From positions 1 to 39,674 of the forward strand of contig LVAA01000059.1 of NCBI GenBank assembly GCA_001603955.1: a stretch of 39,674 nt of DNA, written 5' to 3'. The DNA comes from Syntrophobacterales bacterium Delta_02. GTDB lineage: Bacteria > Desulfobacterota > Syntrophorhabdia > Syntrophorhabdales > Syntrophorhabdaceae. The position numbers and the translations under genes were made by a program. Each line of letters opens with the position of its first letter. Within the stretch, counting starts at the first letter, position 1. Of this stretch, positions 32,515 to 39,674 are shown one piece after another. Below the pieces are notes generated by a model. That model had not been told where the DNA came from and ran no database searches. It saw nothing but the letters and a program-made list of their open reading frames with translations.

Positions 32515-33660
32515 CTACTTGCCGATAAGCATCCTGCCCATGAAATCCTTGAGGATCTCGTGTGTGCCGCCTCCATAAAGCAAGAAACGCGCGTCCCGGA
32601 AATGCCGCTGGGGATTGTACTCGTTGGCGAAGGCGTTGGCGCCCCAGATCCTCGTCACCTCGTCTACGACCTTGAGGCACGTCTCCGTCGCGAACATTTT
32701 CGCCATCGCGGCTTCCAAACGGCTCGGAAGTTTTTCCTTCATCTTCCACGCGGCCGAGTAAATGAGAAGCCTGCTAGCCTCCATCTCCGTTGCCATGTCC
32801 GCAAATTTCGCCCTGATGAGTTGATAGGTACCGATGGGCTTTCCAAAGGCTATCCTTTTCCTCGCGTACTCGAGACCCTCGTCGTAGGCCGCCTGTGCTA
32901 TACCCATCGCCATGGCGGCTGTCATGACCCTCACCTCGTCGAGGATCTCCGCGAGGTATTCCACGCCCTTGTTCAGCTCCGCGCCCAGCAGGTTCTCTTC
33001 CGGTATCCTCACGTTGTCGAAGACCAGTTCGCCGGTTATCGTTCCCCGGCACCCCAACTTGTCGAGGATCTGGCCGGGTGAGAATCCGGGGGTCCCTTTC
33101 TCGACAAGGAAGAAGTTGAGTCCCTTCGCGCCAAGCGAAAGGTCCGTCGTCGCCAGCACCGTCGCGAAATCGGCATGAGGGCCATTGGTGATCCACATCT
33201 TCGTGCCGTTTATGATCCACTCGTTCCCGTCCTTGACCGCCGTCGTCCTTGTAGCCGAGAGGTCCGAACCCGACTGGTCCTCCGTGAAACACATGGTCGC
33301 GACCTTTTCTCCTCTCATTGCGGGGTAGAGGCAACGCTCTTTTATAGCCTGCGAACCAAAACGATACACGAAGTAGGTACCCATGAGGATGTTCATGATG
33401 ACACTCTGGGCGAATCCCACCGAACCGCGCGCGATCTGCTCGTAAAAGATCATTGCCGTCACCGGATCGGCGTTCATGCCTCCTATCTCCTCGGGGTAGC
33501 GCAGGCCAAGATATCCCAGTTTCGTGAACTCCTTCCAGAGTTCCCAGGGAAATTCGTCCTTCTCATCGATCTCGCGGGCCTTGGGCACAACCATGCGGTC
33601 AACGGTGTCTGTTATGATCTTCTTGAAGAACTGCTGCTCCTCTGTAAACGCGAAATCCAT
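32515..33660 (-). CDS. Acyl-CoA dehydrogenase lacking a canonical base (second of pair)
   Basis: A 381-residue acyl-CoA dehydrogenase with the FAD/substrate motifs CFTEDQSGSD (124-133) and MWITNG (155-160). The catalytic Glu of the short/medium-chain type (YEGTSEI) is missing: the segment reads LLYGGGTHEI with Gly364 at that place. The alternative Glu of isovaleryl-CoA dehydrogenase, in the helix with LDLERL, is also missing: here it is LDEVRV, with Val243 at that position and Glu242 one residue early. A mechanism without proton abstraction, such as oxidative decarboxylation of a substituted malonyl-CoA as reported for IaaF, would not need the base. Strong ribosome-binding site (AAGGAGG). It is 11 bases from its paralogue. 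Confidence 0.9.
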   Translation of the reverse strand: MDFAFTEEQQFFKKIITDTVDRMVVPKAREIDEKDEFPWELWKEFTKLGYLGLRYPEEIGGMNADPVTAMIFYEQIARGSVGFAQSVIMNILMGTYFVYRFGSQAIKERCLYPAMRGEKVATMCFTEDQSGSDLSATRTTAVKDGNEWIINGTKMWITNGPHADFATVLATTDLSLGAKGLNFFLVEKGTPGFSPGQILDKLGCRGTITGELVFDNVRIPEENLLGAELNKGVEYLAEILDEVRVMTAAMAMGIAQAAYDEGLEYARKRIAFGKPIGTYQLIRAKFADMATEMEASRLLIYSAAWKMKEKLPSRLEAAMAKMFATETCLKVVDEVTRIWGANAFANEYNPQRHFRDARFLLYGGGTHEILKDFMGRMLIGK

Positions 33661-33671
33661 AGACCCCTCCT

Positions 33672-34832
33672 TCAGTTGATCTCGAACTCACATCTTTTCA
33701 TCGTGTCTTTCGCGATGATCGTCTTCAGTATCTCCGACGTCCCTCCTCCGAAAAGGAGGAAACGGCCGTCCCTGAAATACCTCTGGGCCGGGTATTCTTC
33801 AGCCACCCCGTAGGCGCCGTGTATCCTCGACACCTCGTCGACGACGAAACAGGCGGCCTCCGTCGAGTAGAACTTCGCCATGGCGGCCTCTTTCCCGGTC
33901 AGGGCACCCCGGTCCTTCAGCCATGCGGCGTGGTAGGTGAGAAGCTCGGCCGCCCTGATCCTCACCTCCATCTCCGCTATCTTCTCTTCTATGAGCTGAA
34001 AGGTCCCGATCGGCCTTCCGAAGGCCTCGCGCTGCCGCGCATATCGGAGCCCCGACACGAAGGCGCTCTTGGCGAGGCCGAGTCCCAGGCCAGCTATCAT
34101 GATCCGTATCTCGCTGAGGATATCGTTCAGATACTTCGCGCCCTTGCCCTCCTCACCCATGAGACTGTCCGACGGGATCTGGCAGCCGTCGAATATGAGT
34201 TCCATAGTCGCCGCGCCGCGTGCCGACATCTTCTCTATCTTCTGCCCCACGGAAAAACCGGGCGTTCCTTTCTCGACGAGGAAGAAGCCGATCCCGCCCA
34301 GCCTTTTCTCGGGCGCGGTGGTCGCGGCCACCGTGACGAAATCGGCGACATCGCCGTCCGTGATCCAGAGCTTTCGGCCCGTCAGGACGTATCCCTTGCC
34401 ATTCTTCACGGCACGGGTCTTTATCCCTCCCAGGTCGGAACCACAGTCAGGCTCGGTAAAGGCTATCGTCCCGATCTTCTCTCCCCTCATCGCGGGGATA
34501 AGACAACGCTCTTTCTGTTCCCCGCTGCCGAACCTGTATATGAAGTCCGTTCCCATGAGGCACTGCATCGTGGCAATTGCCGCGAAACCTATCGAGGCCC
34601 GGGCCAGCTCCTCCGACAGAATGGTGAACATGACACAGTCTGCGCCCATGCCTCCTATCTCCGCCGGGTACCTTATCCCGTAATAGCCGAGAGAACCAAG
34701 TTCGCTGAACAACTGCCTGGGGAAGGTGTCGCTCCGATCGATGGAATCGGCAGCGGGCGACACGATTCGCTGCACCGCCTTCGATACCTGATCTTTGAAG
34801 AATTTCTGTTCTTTTGTCAGCGAGAAGTCCAT
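33672..34832 (-). CDS. Acyl-CoA dehydrogenase lacking a canonical base (first of pair)
   Basis: A 386-residue paralogue of the next gene, with AFTEPDCGSD (124-133) and LWITDG (155-160). Gly363 (FGGGTSEI) replaces the YEGT-type Glu, and LSEIRI has Ile242 where the isovaleryl-type Glu would be, with Glu241 one residue early. The two dehydrogenases share the same unusual pattern and may form a hetero-oligomer or act on two stereo- or chain variants of the same intermediate. Its start overlaps the end of the MeaB gene by 16 bases. Confidence 0.9.
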   Translation of the reverse strand: MDFSLTKEQKFFKDQVSKAVQRIVSPAADSIDRSDTFPRQLFSELGSLGYYGIRYPAEIGGMGADCVMFTILSEELARASIGFAAIATMQCLMGTDFIYRFGSGEQKERCLIPAMRGEKIGTIAFTEPDCGSDLGGIKTRAVKNGKGYVLTGRKLWITDGDVADFVTVAATTAPEKRLGGIGFFLVEKGTPGFSVGQKIEKMSARGAATMELIFDGCQIPSDSLMGEEGKGAKYLNDILSEIRIMIAGLGLGLAKSAFVSGLRYARQREAFGRPIGTFQLIEEKIAEMEVRIRAAELLTYHAAWLKDRGALTGKEAAMAKFYSTEAACFVVDEVSRIHGAYGVAEEYPAQRYFRDGRFLLFGGGTSEILKTIIAKDTMKRCEFEIN

Positions 34833-35764
34833 TTTGGCTCCAGTTCATCAAGTATCTTCCGGACCGCGCTGTAAGGGTCCATCCTGCCCGAGCGGACCTC
34901 GCGGGCCACCTCCCTGAATGTCTGGCCGGCAGTCACCCTCGCCGATATCTCCCGCCACAGTTCTTCCTTGAGAAGGGCCATCATGAAGGCCTCAACGTTG
35001 TCCGCCTTCCGCTCTGTCCGGCCCTTTTGACCGGATGACCGCCAGTGGCCCTCCACGGCTTCCACCAGGGCGTCGATGCCGGCACCGCCCTGGGAATCCG
35101 TCAGAAGAACGGGAACATTCCAGCCGTTCGACCGGGTCATGCGCTGTGAAACGAGAAGTATCTCACGAGCTGCATCGTCAGCTCCCGGGGTATCCGACTT
35201 GTTGACAACGATGATGTCACCTATCTCCATGAGGCCTGCCTTGAAGAGTTGGATCTCGTCCCCGTATTCCGGCGTGAATACCGTGATGACCGTATCACAG
35301 AGAAAGAAAAGGTCCTTGTCCGTCTGACCGGCACCGATGCTCTCCACGATGATGCGCTCCTTGCCCAGGCCTTCCATCACGTAGGCCGCTGCGGCCGCTG
35401 CCCTTGCGACGCCTCCCGGATACGATCGATGTGCCATCGACCGGATGAAGACGTTGCGCTCTTCAGCCCCCTTCATGCGAAGACGGTCGCCGAGAAAGGC
35501 GCCTTTTCCATTGACACTTGAAGGATCGGTCGCTATGACCCCGACGCTCTTGCCCTGCCCGGAAAAAGCAAGGGCAAGACGCCCGATGAGGGTGCTCTTG
35601 CCCGCTCCCGCCGGACCGGTCACCCCGATTATGTGCGCTTTGCCGGTATAAGGGAAAAGAAGCGAAAGATCCCGGTACGCTTCCCTGTCCCCGTTCTCTA
35701 TCCTGGTGATGAGTCGGGCCGCGCTCTTTTCATCACCTTTCAGGATGTCGTCGACAAGACCCAT
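34817..35764 (-). CDS. meaB: MeaB/ArgK-family G3E GTPase
   Basis: A 315-residue GTPase with Walker A GPAGAGKST (Lys56), ATDPSS, VESIGAGQTD and the guanine-specificity NKSD. MeaB proteins guard B12-dependent acyl-CoA mutases: they gate cofactor loading and help remove inactivated cobalamin. This fits the split mutase 7 kb downstream in the same operon. The frame runs open to 36103, but that part is in the shadow of the CoA-transferase; ATG 35764 with a GAGG site upstream begins the normal MeaB N-terminus. Confidence 0.93.
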   Translation of the reverse strand: MGLVDDILKGDEKSAARLITRIENGDREAYRDLSLLFPYTGKAHIIGVTGPAGAGKSTLIGRLALAFSGQGKSVGVIATDPSSVNGKGAFLGDRLRMKGAEERNVFIRSMAHRSYPGGVARAAAAAAYVMEGLGKERIIVESIGAGQTDKDLFFLCDTVITVFTPEYGDEIQLFKAGLMEIGDIIVVNKSDTPGADDAAREILLVSQRMTRSNGWNVPVLLTDSQGGAGIDALVEAVEGHWRSSGQKGRTERKADNVEAFMMALLKEELWREISARVTAGQTFREVAREVRSGRMDPYSAVRKILDELEPKWTSR

Positions 35765-35787
35765 ACTGCCCTCGTTCGGAAGGAAAG

Positions 35788-36975
35788 CTATATGATCCCC
35801 TTTCCCTTCAGGCCGGCCAGCTCTTCCTGGGAATATCCGATGTTTCCGTATACCTCGGCATTGTGTTCGCCGAACCTCGGCGGGAAGGTCATCCGACGGT
35901 TCGATTCCTTCAGGAAGGGCGTCATGAACGGCGGCGGGGCCATCCAGATCTGCGTGCCCGTCACGGGATCCCGGGAGGTCAGCATGGCTTCCTTCACGTA
36001 TTCGTCTTCGATCACTTCCTCCACGGTGTTCACCCTGGAGATCGCTATGGTCGCCTTGTTGCACATCTCGATCATCTCCGCCGTTGTCTTCGTCCTGGTG
36101 CATGCGTTTATCATGTCGTTCAGGTTCTTGACGTCCGCTATACGGCCCTTGTTCTTCTCGTACTCGGGCCGCGCAAGCTTCTCAAAACCCGGGAGCTGGG
36201 TCATCGATGCGAACTGCCTGTCGTTCCCCACAGCTATATAGACATAGCCGTCCCTCGTCTCGTAGACGGAAACGGGCGCGAAGAACTCATGTGTGTTGCC
36301 TCTGCGCGAGATCCTGTTGCCGAAGGACTTCGTAAGGCAGATGGGAACCGTGAGCCACGATGTCGTCGACATGAACATGGAAACGTCGATGCGGCTCCCC
36401 TCTCCCGTCATCGCGCGCTTCACGAGGGCCTTCATTATGAGCCCGTAGGCATGCTCGCTCGTCCCCATGTCCGGCAATGGAATACCGACCACCTGCGGAT
36501 CTTCGCCGGCATTGCCCGTCAGCTCCATGAGGCCTCCCCGCGCCTGGAGGATGGGGTCGTAGGCAGCTTCATTGCTGTCGGGCCCGAAACCCGTCAGTCC
36601 CACCCATACGATATCCGGCTTAATGGACTTCAGGCTCTCGTAATCGATGCCGAGCTTTCCATAGTTTCTTGGAAGCTGGTTCGTGGCAAAGATGTCGACC
36701 TTCAGGTTTACGATAAGGTCCTTCAGGACATCTTTGCCTTCCGGTGAACCCAGGTCAAGGGTAACGCATTTCTTCCCGGCATTGATGGACATGAAGTAGG
36801 TGTTCATCCTTTCCTCCCCCAACCTGTTCTCACCTATCATGCGGTTGGGGTCTCCGTACACCGGGTGCTCGAGCCGTATCACTTTCATGCCGTCCATGGC
36901 CAGACGATAACTCAGGTAAGGAAGGACGGTTGCCTGTTCCAGCGATAGCATTGTCATTTCCTTGAATACATCCAT
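35788..36975 (-). CDS. Class III (CaiB/BaiF) CoA-transferase
   Basis: A 395-residue family III CoA-transferase. The catalytic Asp169 in LPDMGTSEHA falls at the same number as the Asp of formyl-CoA transferase, and the N-terminal LSLEQATVLPYLSYRLAMDG and VTLDLGSPEGKD segments are typical. It is the first gene of the minus-strand operon, with AGGAGG five bases before the ATG. In the indoleacetate pathway IaaL is a CoA-transferase acting on succinyl and aryl-succinyl CoA esters, so this gene is the natural candidate for that step. Family III enzymes cannot be assigned a substrate from sequence alone. Confidence 0.9.
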   Translation of the reverse strand: MDVFKEMTMLSLEQATVLPYLSYRLAMDGMKVIRLEHPVYGDPNRMIGENRLGEERMNTYFMSINAGKKCVTLDLGSPEGKDVLKDLIVNLKVDIFATNQLPRNYGKLGIDYESLKSIKPDIVWVGLTGFGPDSNEAAYDPILQARGGLMELTGNAGEDPQVVGIPLPDMGTSEHAYGLIMKALVKRAMTGEGSRIDVSMFMSTTSWLTVPICLTKSFGNRISRRGNTHEFFAPVSVYETRDGYVYIAVGNDRQFASMTQLPGFEKLARPEYEKNKGRIADVKNLNDMINACTRTKTTAEMIEMCNKATIAISRVNTVEEVIEDEYVKEAMLTSRDPVTGTQIWMAPPPFMTPFLKESNRRMTFPPRFGEHNAEVYGNIGYSQEELAGLKGKGII

Positions 36976-37070
36976 TGAGTCCTCCTCGACATGTTTGTTG
37001 ATGCTTGGATAAAAACCACCGGCTGACTGGTTAATGAAATACGAATCGTTTTTTCCTTGACATGCAATCT

Positions 37071-37098
37071 ATTGTATACAGTATACTCTTTGTGTCAA
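37071..37098 (-). promoter_or_regulatory. Promoter of the minus-strand operon
   Basis: Perfect TTGACA (37098 to 37093), 16-base spacer and TACAAT (37076 to 37071) on the minus strand, leaving about 90 bases to the CoA-transferase start. The 37074-37086 palindrome lies in the spacer and -10, a standard repressor position. A further TTGACA (37125 to 37120) with TATATT (37102 to 37097) could be a second start. Confidence 0.5.
37074..37086. promoter_or_regulatory. GntR-type operator, GTATACAGTATAC
   Basis: Two GTATAC palindromes joined by one base, the whole preceded by TT (TTGTATACAGTATAC from 37072). FadR-subfamily regulators bind palindromes with GT...AC half-sites such as this. It sits in the operon promoter; the GntR/FCD gene is inside that operon. 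Confidence 0.5.
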
Positions 37099-37140
37099 TA
37101 TAGTAAATGAGAAATTTGCTGTCAAGCTATATTTTTTCGA

Positions 37141-37168
37141 TTGTCATTTGCGGAAAGTTGTATACAAT
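37141..37168 (+). promoter_or_regulatory. Candidate plus-strand promoter for the TRAP operon
   Basis: TTGTCA (37141-37146), 16-base spacer and TACAAT (37163-37168). The -10 overlaps the palindrome TTGTATACAA. The leader to dctP would be about 320 bases; that stretch holds a small UUCG hairpin (37456-37469) but no gene I can support. Confidence 0.4.
37158..37167. promoter_or_regulatory. GntR-type operator, TTGTATACAA
   Basis: A perfect 10-base palindrome with the same GTATAC core as 37074-37086, 84 bases from that site (start to start, eight helical turns at 10.5 bases per turn). It covers the -10 of the plus-strand promoter. Binding at both sites could coordinate the catabolic operon and the transporter. 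Confidence 0.5.
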
Positions 37169-37455
37169 GATTTAAAAGAGCAAACGGTAAGCAACCGAAC
37201 GTTACCAGAGATCAGGTGTCTTTACTGAAGTATAATAGTAGTCTGGGTTGTCGCTGATTGGTATAACGAAAGAACCGGTTTTGGGGTGTATTCGGGAAGC
37301 GTTTGTTCATGGGTGTCAGGGGACATGGTAACCCGGGGGTCAACGGTCCAGATCCGTTGAGGTTATCGAAAGGTCTCTCCTTACGCCCGCCATCCTGGTT
37401 TCAGCCTGCCGCTCCCGCCATTGTATCAAGTGTTTTCGATTGCAGTATTTTGTTG

Positions 37456-37469
37456 ACCCGTTCGCGGGT
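37456..37469 (+). promoter_or_regulatory. UUCG-tetraloop hairpin in the dctP leader
   Basis: ACCCG, TTCG, CGGGT: a five-base-pair stem closed by a UUCG tetraloop, 26 bases before the dctP ATG and just upstream of its GAGGGGG ribosome-binding site. It could stabilise the mRNA 5' region or influence translation. No effect can be shown from sequence. Confidence 0.35.
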
Positions 37470-37495
37470 AAATAACACAATACGAGGGGGTTATC

Positions 37496-38533
37496 ATGAA
37501 GGGCAAGAAATCCGCATTTATCCTCGGTCTATCTGTCGTCATGCTGGTTGCGTTGCTCGTGTATCCGGGAAATGTACGCAGTCAAGCCAAGATAACGCTT
37601 ACTTACGCCAATTTCCCGCCGGCTACGACCTTTCCCTGCGTGCAGATGGAACGATGGGCAAAGGAGATTGAGAAAAGAACGGCAGGACGCGTCAAGGTCC
37701 AGACATTCCCAGGCGGCACGCTCCTCGCTGCCAAGAACATCTTCGACGGCGTCCTTGCCGGTACCGCCGACATTGGCAACTTCGCCATGAGCTATCAGCC
37801 CGGACGGTTTCCTGTCTCGGAGGCCATCGACCTGCCGGTGGGGTTCACAAGCGCAAAGGCCGCCAGCCTGGCCCTTTATGACCTTATCATGAAGTACAAA
37901 CCCAAAGAATTCGAAAAGGTCAAAGTCCTCACCTTCTTTACCTGCCCGCCCGCCGACCTTATGACAAAAACCCCCGTGAAGACCCTCGCCGACCTCAAGG
38001 GAATGGAACTCAGGGCCTCGGGGACCGGTGCCGCCGTGCTCAAGCGCCTCGGCGCGATCCCGGTGGGCATGCCCCAGTCGGAGGCACCCGAAGCCATACA
38101 GAAGGGCGTCGTCAAGGGTAACGTTTCATCGATGGAGATCCTGAAGGATTTCAACTTCGCCGCCTACCTGCCCTACGCAACCGAGGCAAACCTGTTCGTC
38201 GTCAGCTTCGCCGTCATTATGAACAAGGCAAAATGGGACTCACTCCCTGCGGACATCAAGAAGATCTTCGATGAGACCTCACGCGAACAGGCTCTGTGGA
38301 CAGGCACCTACGTTGACGAGCACGTGAAGGAGGCCCTCAAGTGGTCGAAGGAGAAATACAACCATCAGCTCCTCAATTTCTCGGCAAAAGACCAGGCGGA
38401 GATACGGAAACTGGTCAAGCCCATCATTGACGATTACGTTTCCAAGGTAACCGCCGCGGGCTTGCCCGGCCAGCAGATCCTCAAAGACGTATACGAGTTG
38501 AAAGCCAAGTACGAAAAAGAATACAAGAAATAA
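37496..38533 (+). CDS. dctP: TRAP transporter substrate-binding protein (DctP)
   Basis: A 345-residue periplasmic binding protein of the DctP family. Residues 1-29 form a signal peptide (KGKK, hydrophobic core, cleavage probably near VRS-QA). Arg173 in ELRASGT is the conserved carboxylate-clamping Arg of this family. The protein presents an organic acid to the DctQM permease. It is transcribed divergently from the catabolic operon from a shared operator region, so its ligand is probably the acid that operon degrades; with the pathway proposed here that would be indoleacetate. The ribosome-binding site is GAGGGGG. Confidence 0.92.
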   Translation: MKGKKSAFILGLSVVMLVALLVYPGNVRSQAKITLTYANFPPATTFPCVQMERWAKEIEKRTAGRVKVQTFPGGTLLAAKNIFDGVLAGTADIGNFAMSYQPGRFPVSEAIDLPVGFTSAKAASLALYDLIMKYKPKEFEKVKVLTFFTCPPADLMTKTPVKTLADLKGMELRASGTGAAVLKRLGAIPVGMPQSEAPEAIQKGVVKGNVSSMEILKDFNFAAYLPYATEANLFVVSFAVIMNKAKWDSLPADIKKIFDETSREQALWTGTYVDEHVKEALKWSKEKYNHQLLNFSAKDQAEIRKLVKPIIDDYVSKVTAAGLPGQQILKDVYELKAKYEKEYKK

Positions 38534-38553
38534 AAAGAAGACACGGAAGTCGC

Positions 38554-38589
38554 CTCAAAAGGTGCCCGGTCGACCGGGCACCTTTTGAG
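38554..38589. terminator. 36-bp perfect palindrome between dctP and dctQ
   Basis: An uninterrupted perfect inverted repeat of two 18-base halves meeting at 38571/38572, with A4 at its left arm, a GC-rich core (GGTGCCCGGTC) and T4 in the right arm. It lies 20 bases after the dctP stop and 48 bases before dctQ. It can act as a partial terminator or as an mRNA stabiliser, giving more binding protein than permease, a common pattern in such operons. Confidence 0.7.
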
Positions 38590-38637
38590 CGCAACTGCAT
38601 GATATCTGCATGATACACCACATACTGGAGGCTGTTC

Positions 38638-39123
38638 ATGAATTACCTTGTCAAGTTCAATGGCTACCTGAGCAGGGTGCTTCTGTTCTTCAGTGGTGTT
38701 GCCGTGCTCGCCCTTACCGGGGTTGCCGCCGGTAATATGTTCCTGAGGATCATCTACTCTCCCATCCCGGGGTCCTATGAACTTGTCGGTTTCTTCGGGG
38801 CAACGGCGACGGGCTTTGCTCTCGGCTATACCCAGATCAGAAAGGACCACATAATCGTGACGATGTTCACCGACAGGTTTCCAAAAAAGGTCAACAGGTT
38901 CCTCGACGGGCTCAATTATTCAGTCAACACCGTGTTCTTCGCGATCATCAGCTGGGAAACCTTGAAATGGGGCATGAAGATAGCCAGAACGGGTGAGTTG
39001 TCAGAGACATTGAAGATGGTATATCATCCTTTTGTCTATTGTCTGGCAATAGGGTTCGCGGCCCTTGCCTTTTCGCTCCTGGTTGATCTCGTTCGACTCT
39101 TCGAGAAGGAGGTAGCAGCATGA
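38638..39123 (+). CDS. dctQ: TRAP transporter small permease (DctQ)
   Basis: A 161-residue protein with four hydrophobic segments, including LFFSGVAVLALTGVAAGNMF near the N-terminus, and the RKDHIIVTM loop common in DctQ. It forms the small membrane subunit of the TRAP transporter. GGAGG lies seven bases before the ATG. The stop overlaps the dctM start (ATGA). Confidence 0.9.
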   Translation: MNYLVKFNGYLSRVLLFFSGVAVLALTGVAAGNMFLRIIYSPIPGSYELVGFFGATATGFALGYTQIRKDHIIVTMFTDRFPKKVNRFLDGLNYSVNTVFFAIISWETLKWGMKIARTGELSETLKMVYHPFVYCLAIGFAALAFSLLVDLVRLFEKEVAA

Positions 39124-39674
39124 TATCTCCTCTCACCGGACTGATCGGAACATTCCTGATGCTCTTCGTCATGCTCTTTCTGCGCATCCCTGTCGGATTC
39201 GCCATGGGACTCATGGGTTTTCTGGGAATGGCCTATGTGGTCAACTGGAATGCCGCTCTGGGCCTTATCGGCACGGATCTGTGGAATACCTTCTCTTCCT
39301 ATGGACTCACAGTGATCCCGATGTTCATTTTCATGGGCCAGATCTGCTTCTATTCCGAGGTCAACCAACGGCTGTACAACACCGCGTACAAATGGTTCGG
39401 CAGGATCAGGGGCGGTCTTGGGATCACGACGATACTGGCATGCGCGGGTTTTGCAGCCATATGCGGTTCCAATACCGCAACGGCCGCAACGATGACCTCC
39501 GTCGCCCTGCCTGAAATGAAGAAATACAAGTACGATCCCATACTGTCCTCGGGTTCCATAGCGGCGGGATCCACCCTTGGCGTCGTGATACCGCCCAGCG
39601 TGGTCCTCGTGGTATACGGGCTCTACACGGGGGAGTCGATCGGCAAGCTCTTCTTCGGGAGCTTCGTTCCGGGC
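39120..39674 (+). CDS. dctM: TRAP transporter large permease (DctM), 3' truncated by window
   Basis: The first 185 codons of a DctM large permease run to the window end without a stop. They begin MISPLTGLIGTFLMLFVMLF, then show LRIPVGFAMGLMGFLGM, VIPMFIFMGQI, ACAGFAAICGSNTATAATM and GSTLGVVIPPSVVLVVYG, the Gly- and Ala-rich membrane motifs of the family. The ATG at 39120 overlaps the dctQ stop by four bases. It is expected to form the sodium-coupled channel that moves the bound acid inward. The gene is intact as far as seen. Confidence 0.9.
   Translation, partial: MISPLTGLIGTFLMLFVMLFLRIPVGFAMGLMGFLGMAYVVNWNAALGLIGTDLWNTFSSYGLTVIPMFIFMGQICFYSEVNQRLYNTAYKWFGRIRGGLGITTILACAGFAAICGSNTATAATMTSVALPEMKKYKYDPILSSGSIAAGSTLGVVIPPSVVLVVYGLYTGESIGKLFFGSFVPG

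Noticed and set aside
31501-33081. 526-codon open frame on the plus strand opposite etfA, etfB and an acyl-CoA dehydrogenase
   Set aside because: It crosses three well-supported genes on the other strand and shows shadow composition only.
37303-37671. Small gene upstream of and overlapping dctP
   Set aside because: No ribosome-binding site, no domain, and its second half is an out-of-frame reading of dctP.

Overview
The window comes from a GC-rich bacterium living without oxygen, most plausibly a strict anaerobe of the Desulfobacterota/Syntrophorhabdales type. This is an inference from gene content: molybdenum hydroxylases, acyl-CoA chemistry, a fixABCX-like electron-transfer set, a TRAP carboxylate transporter and many 9-bp repeat arrays. 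No rRNA or marker gene is present to prove it.

Left part (1-8389): the first codons of a divergent XRE-type regulator, a thiamine-diphosphate (acetolactate-synthase-like) enzyme, a ThiF/MoeB-type E1-like adenylyltransferase, a DUF2156 protein, then a plus-strand block of MoxR ATPase, DUF58 protein, TgpA-like transglutaminase and a small methyltransferase. The DUF58 gene has no ATG, GTG or TTG that would keep its two N-terminal membrane segments.

Middle and right (8540-36975): 24 consecutive genes on the minus strand, mostly 10-60 bases apart or overlapping. In transcription order they are: class III CoA-transferase, MeaB GTPase, two acyl-CoA dehydrogenases, EtfB, EtfA, FixC, FixX, GntR/FCD regulator, B12-binding mutase subunit, mutase catalytic subunit, HyuA, HyuB, phenylacetate-CoA-ligase-type ligase, a three-subunit molybdenum hydroxylase, a cysteine desulfurase, a methylmalonyl-CoA-epimerase-like protein, a saccharopine-dehydrogenase-like protein, a class III aminotransferase, a second molybdenum enzyme of the 4-hydroxybenzoyl-CoA reductase type, and a MoaD/ThiS-like protein. 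Divergent from this block is a plus-strand TRAP transporter (dctP, dctQ, partial dctM; 37496 to the window end). The shared 520-base promoter region holds GTATAC palindromes suited to the GntR regulator.

Main interpretation: the set of Mo hydroxylase, HyuAB, CoA ligase, CoA-transferase, B12 mutase, acyl-CoA dehydrogenase, GntR regulator and uptake system matches, class by class, the iaa gene set described for anaerobic indole-3-acetate (auxin) degradation in Aromatoleum/Azoarcus. The proposed route is: uptake; CoA activation; C2 hydroxylation of the indole ring; ATP-dependent opening of the lactam; CoA transfer; carbon-skeleton rearrangement of an aryl-succinyl-CoA to a benzylmalonyl-CoA; and oxidative decarboxylation to an aminocinnamoyl-CoA on the way to 2-aminobenzoyl-CoA. 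Both acyl-CoA dehydrogenases lack a Glu at the two usual catalytic-base positions, which fits a decarboxylating mechanism. The mutase has lost the His-x-Gln-Thr-Ser-Gly motif of methylmalonyl-CoA mutase. The hydratase/thiolase steps are not in the window.

The second molybdenum enzyme has the four-Cys [4Fe-4S] insertion of 4-hydroxybenzoyl-CoA reductase in its FAD subunit and has lost the usual catalytic Glu of its Mo subunit. I suggest, as a hypothesis only, that it handles the aromatic product, perhaps as the unidentified reductive deaminase of 2-aminobenzoyl-CoA.
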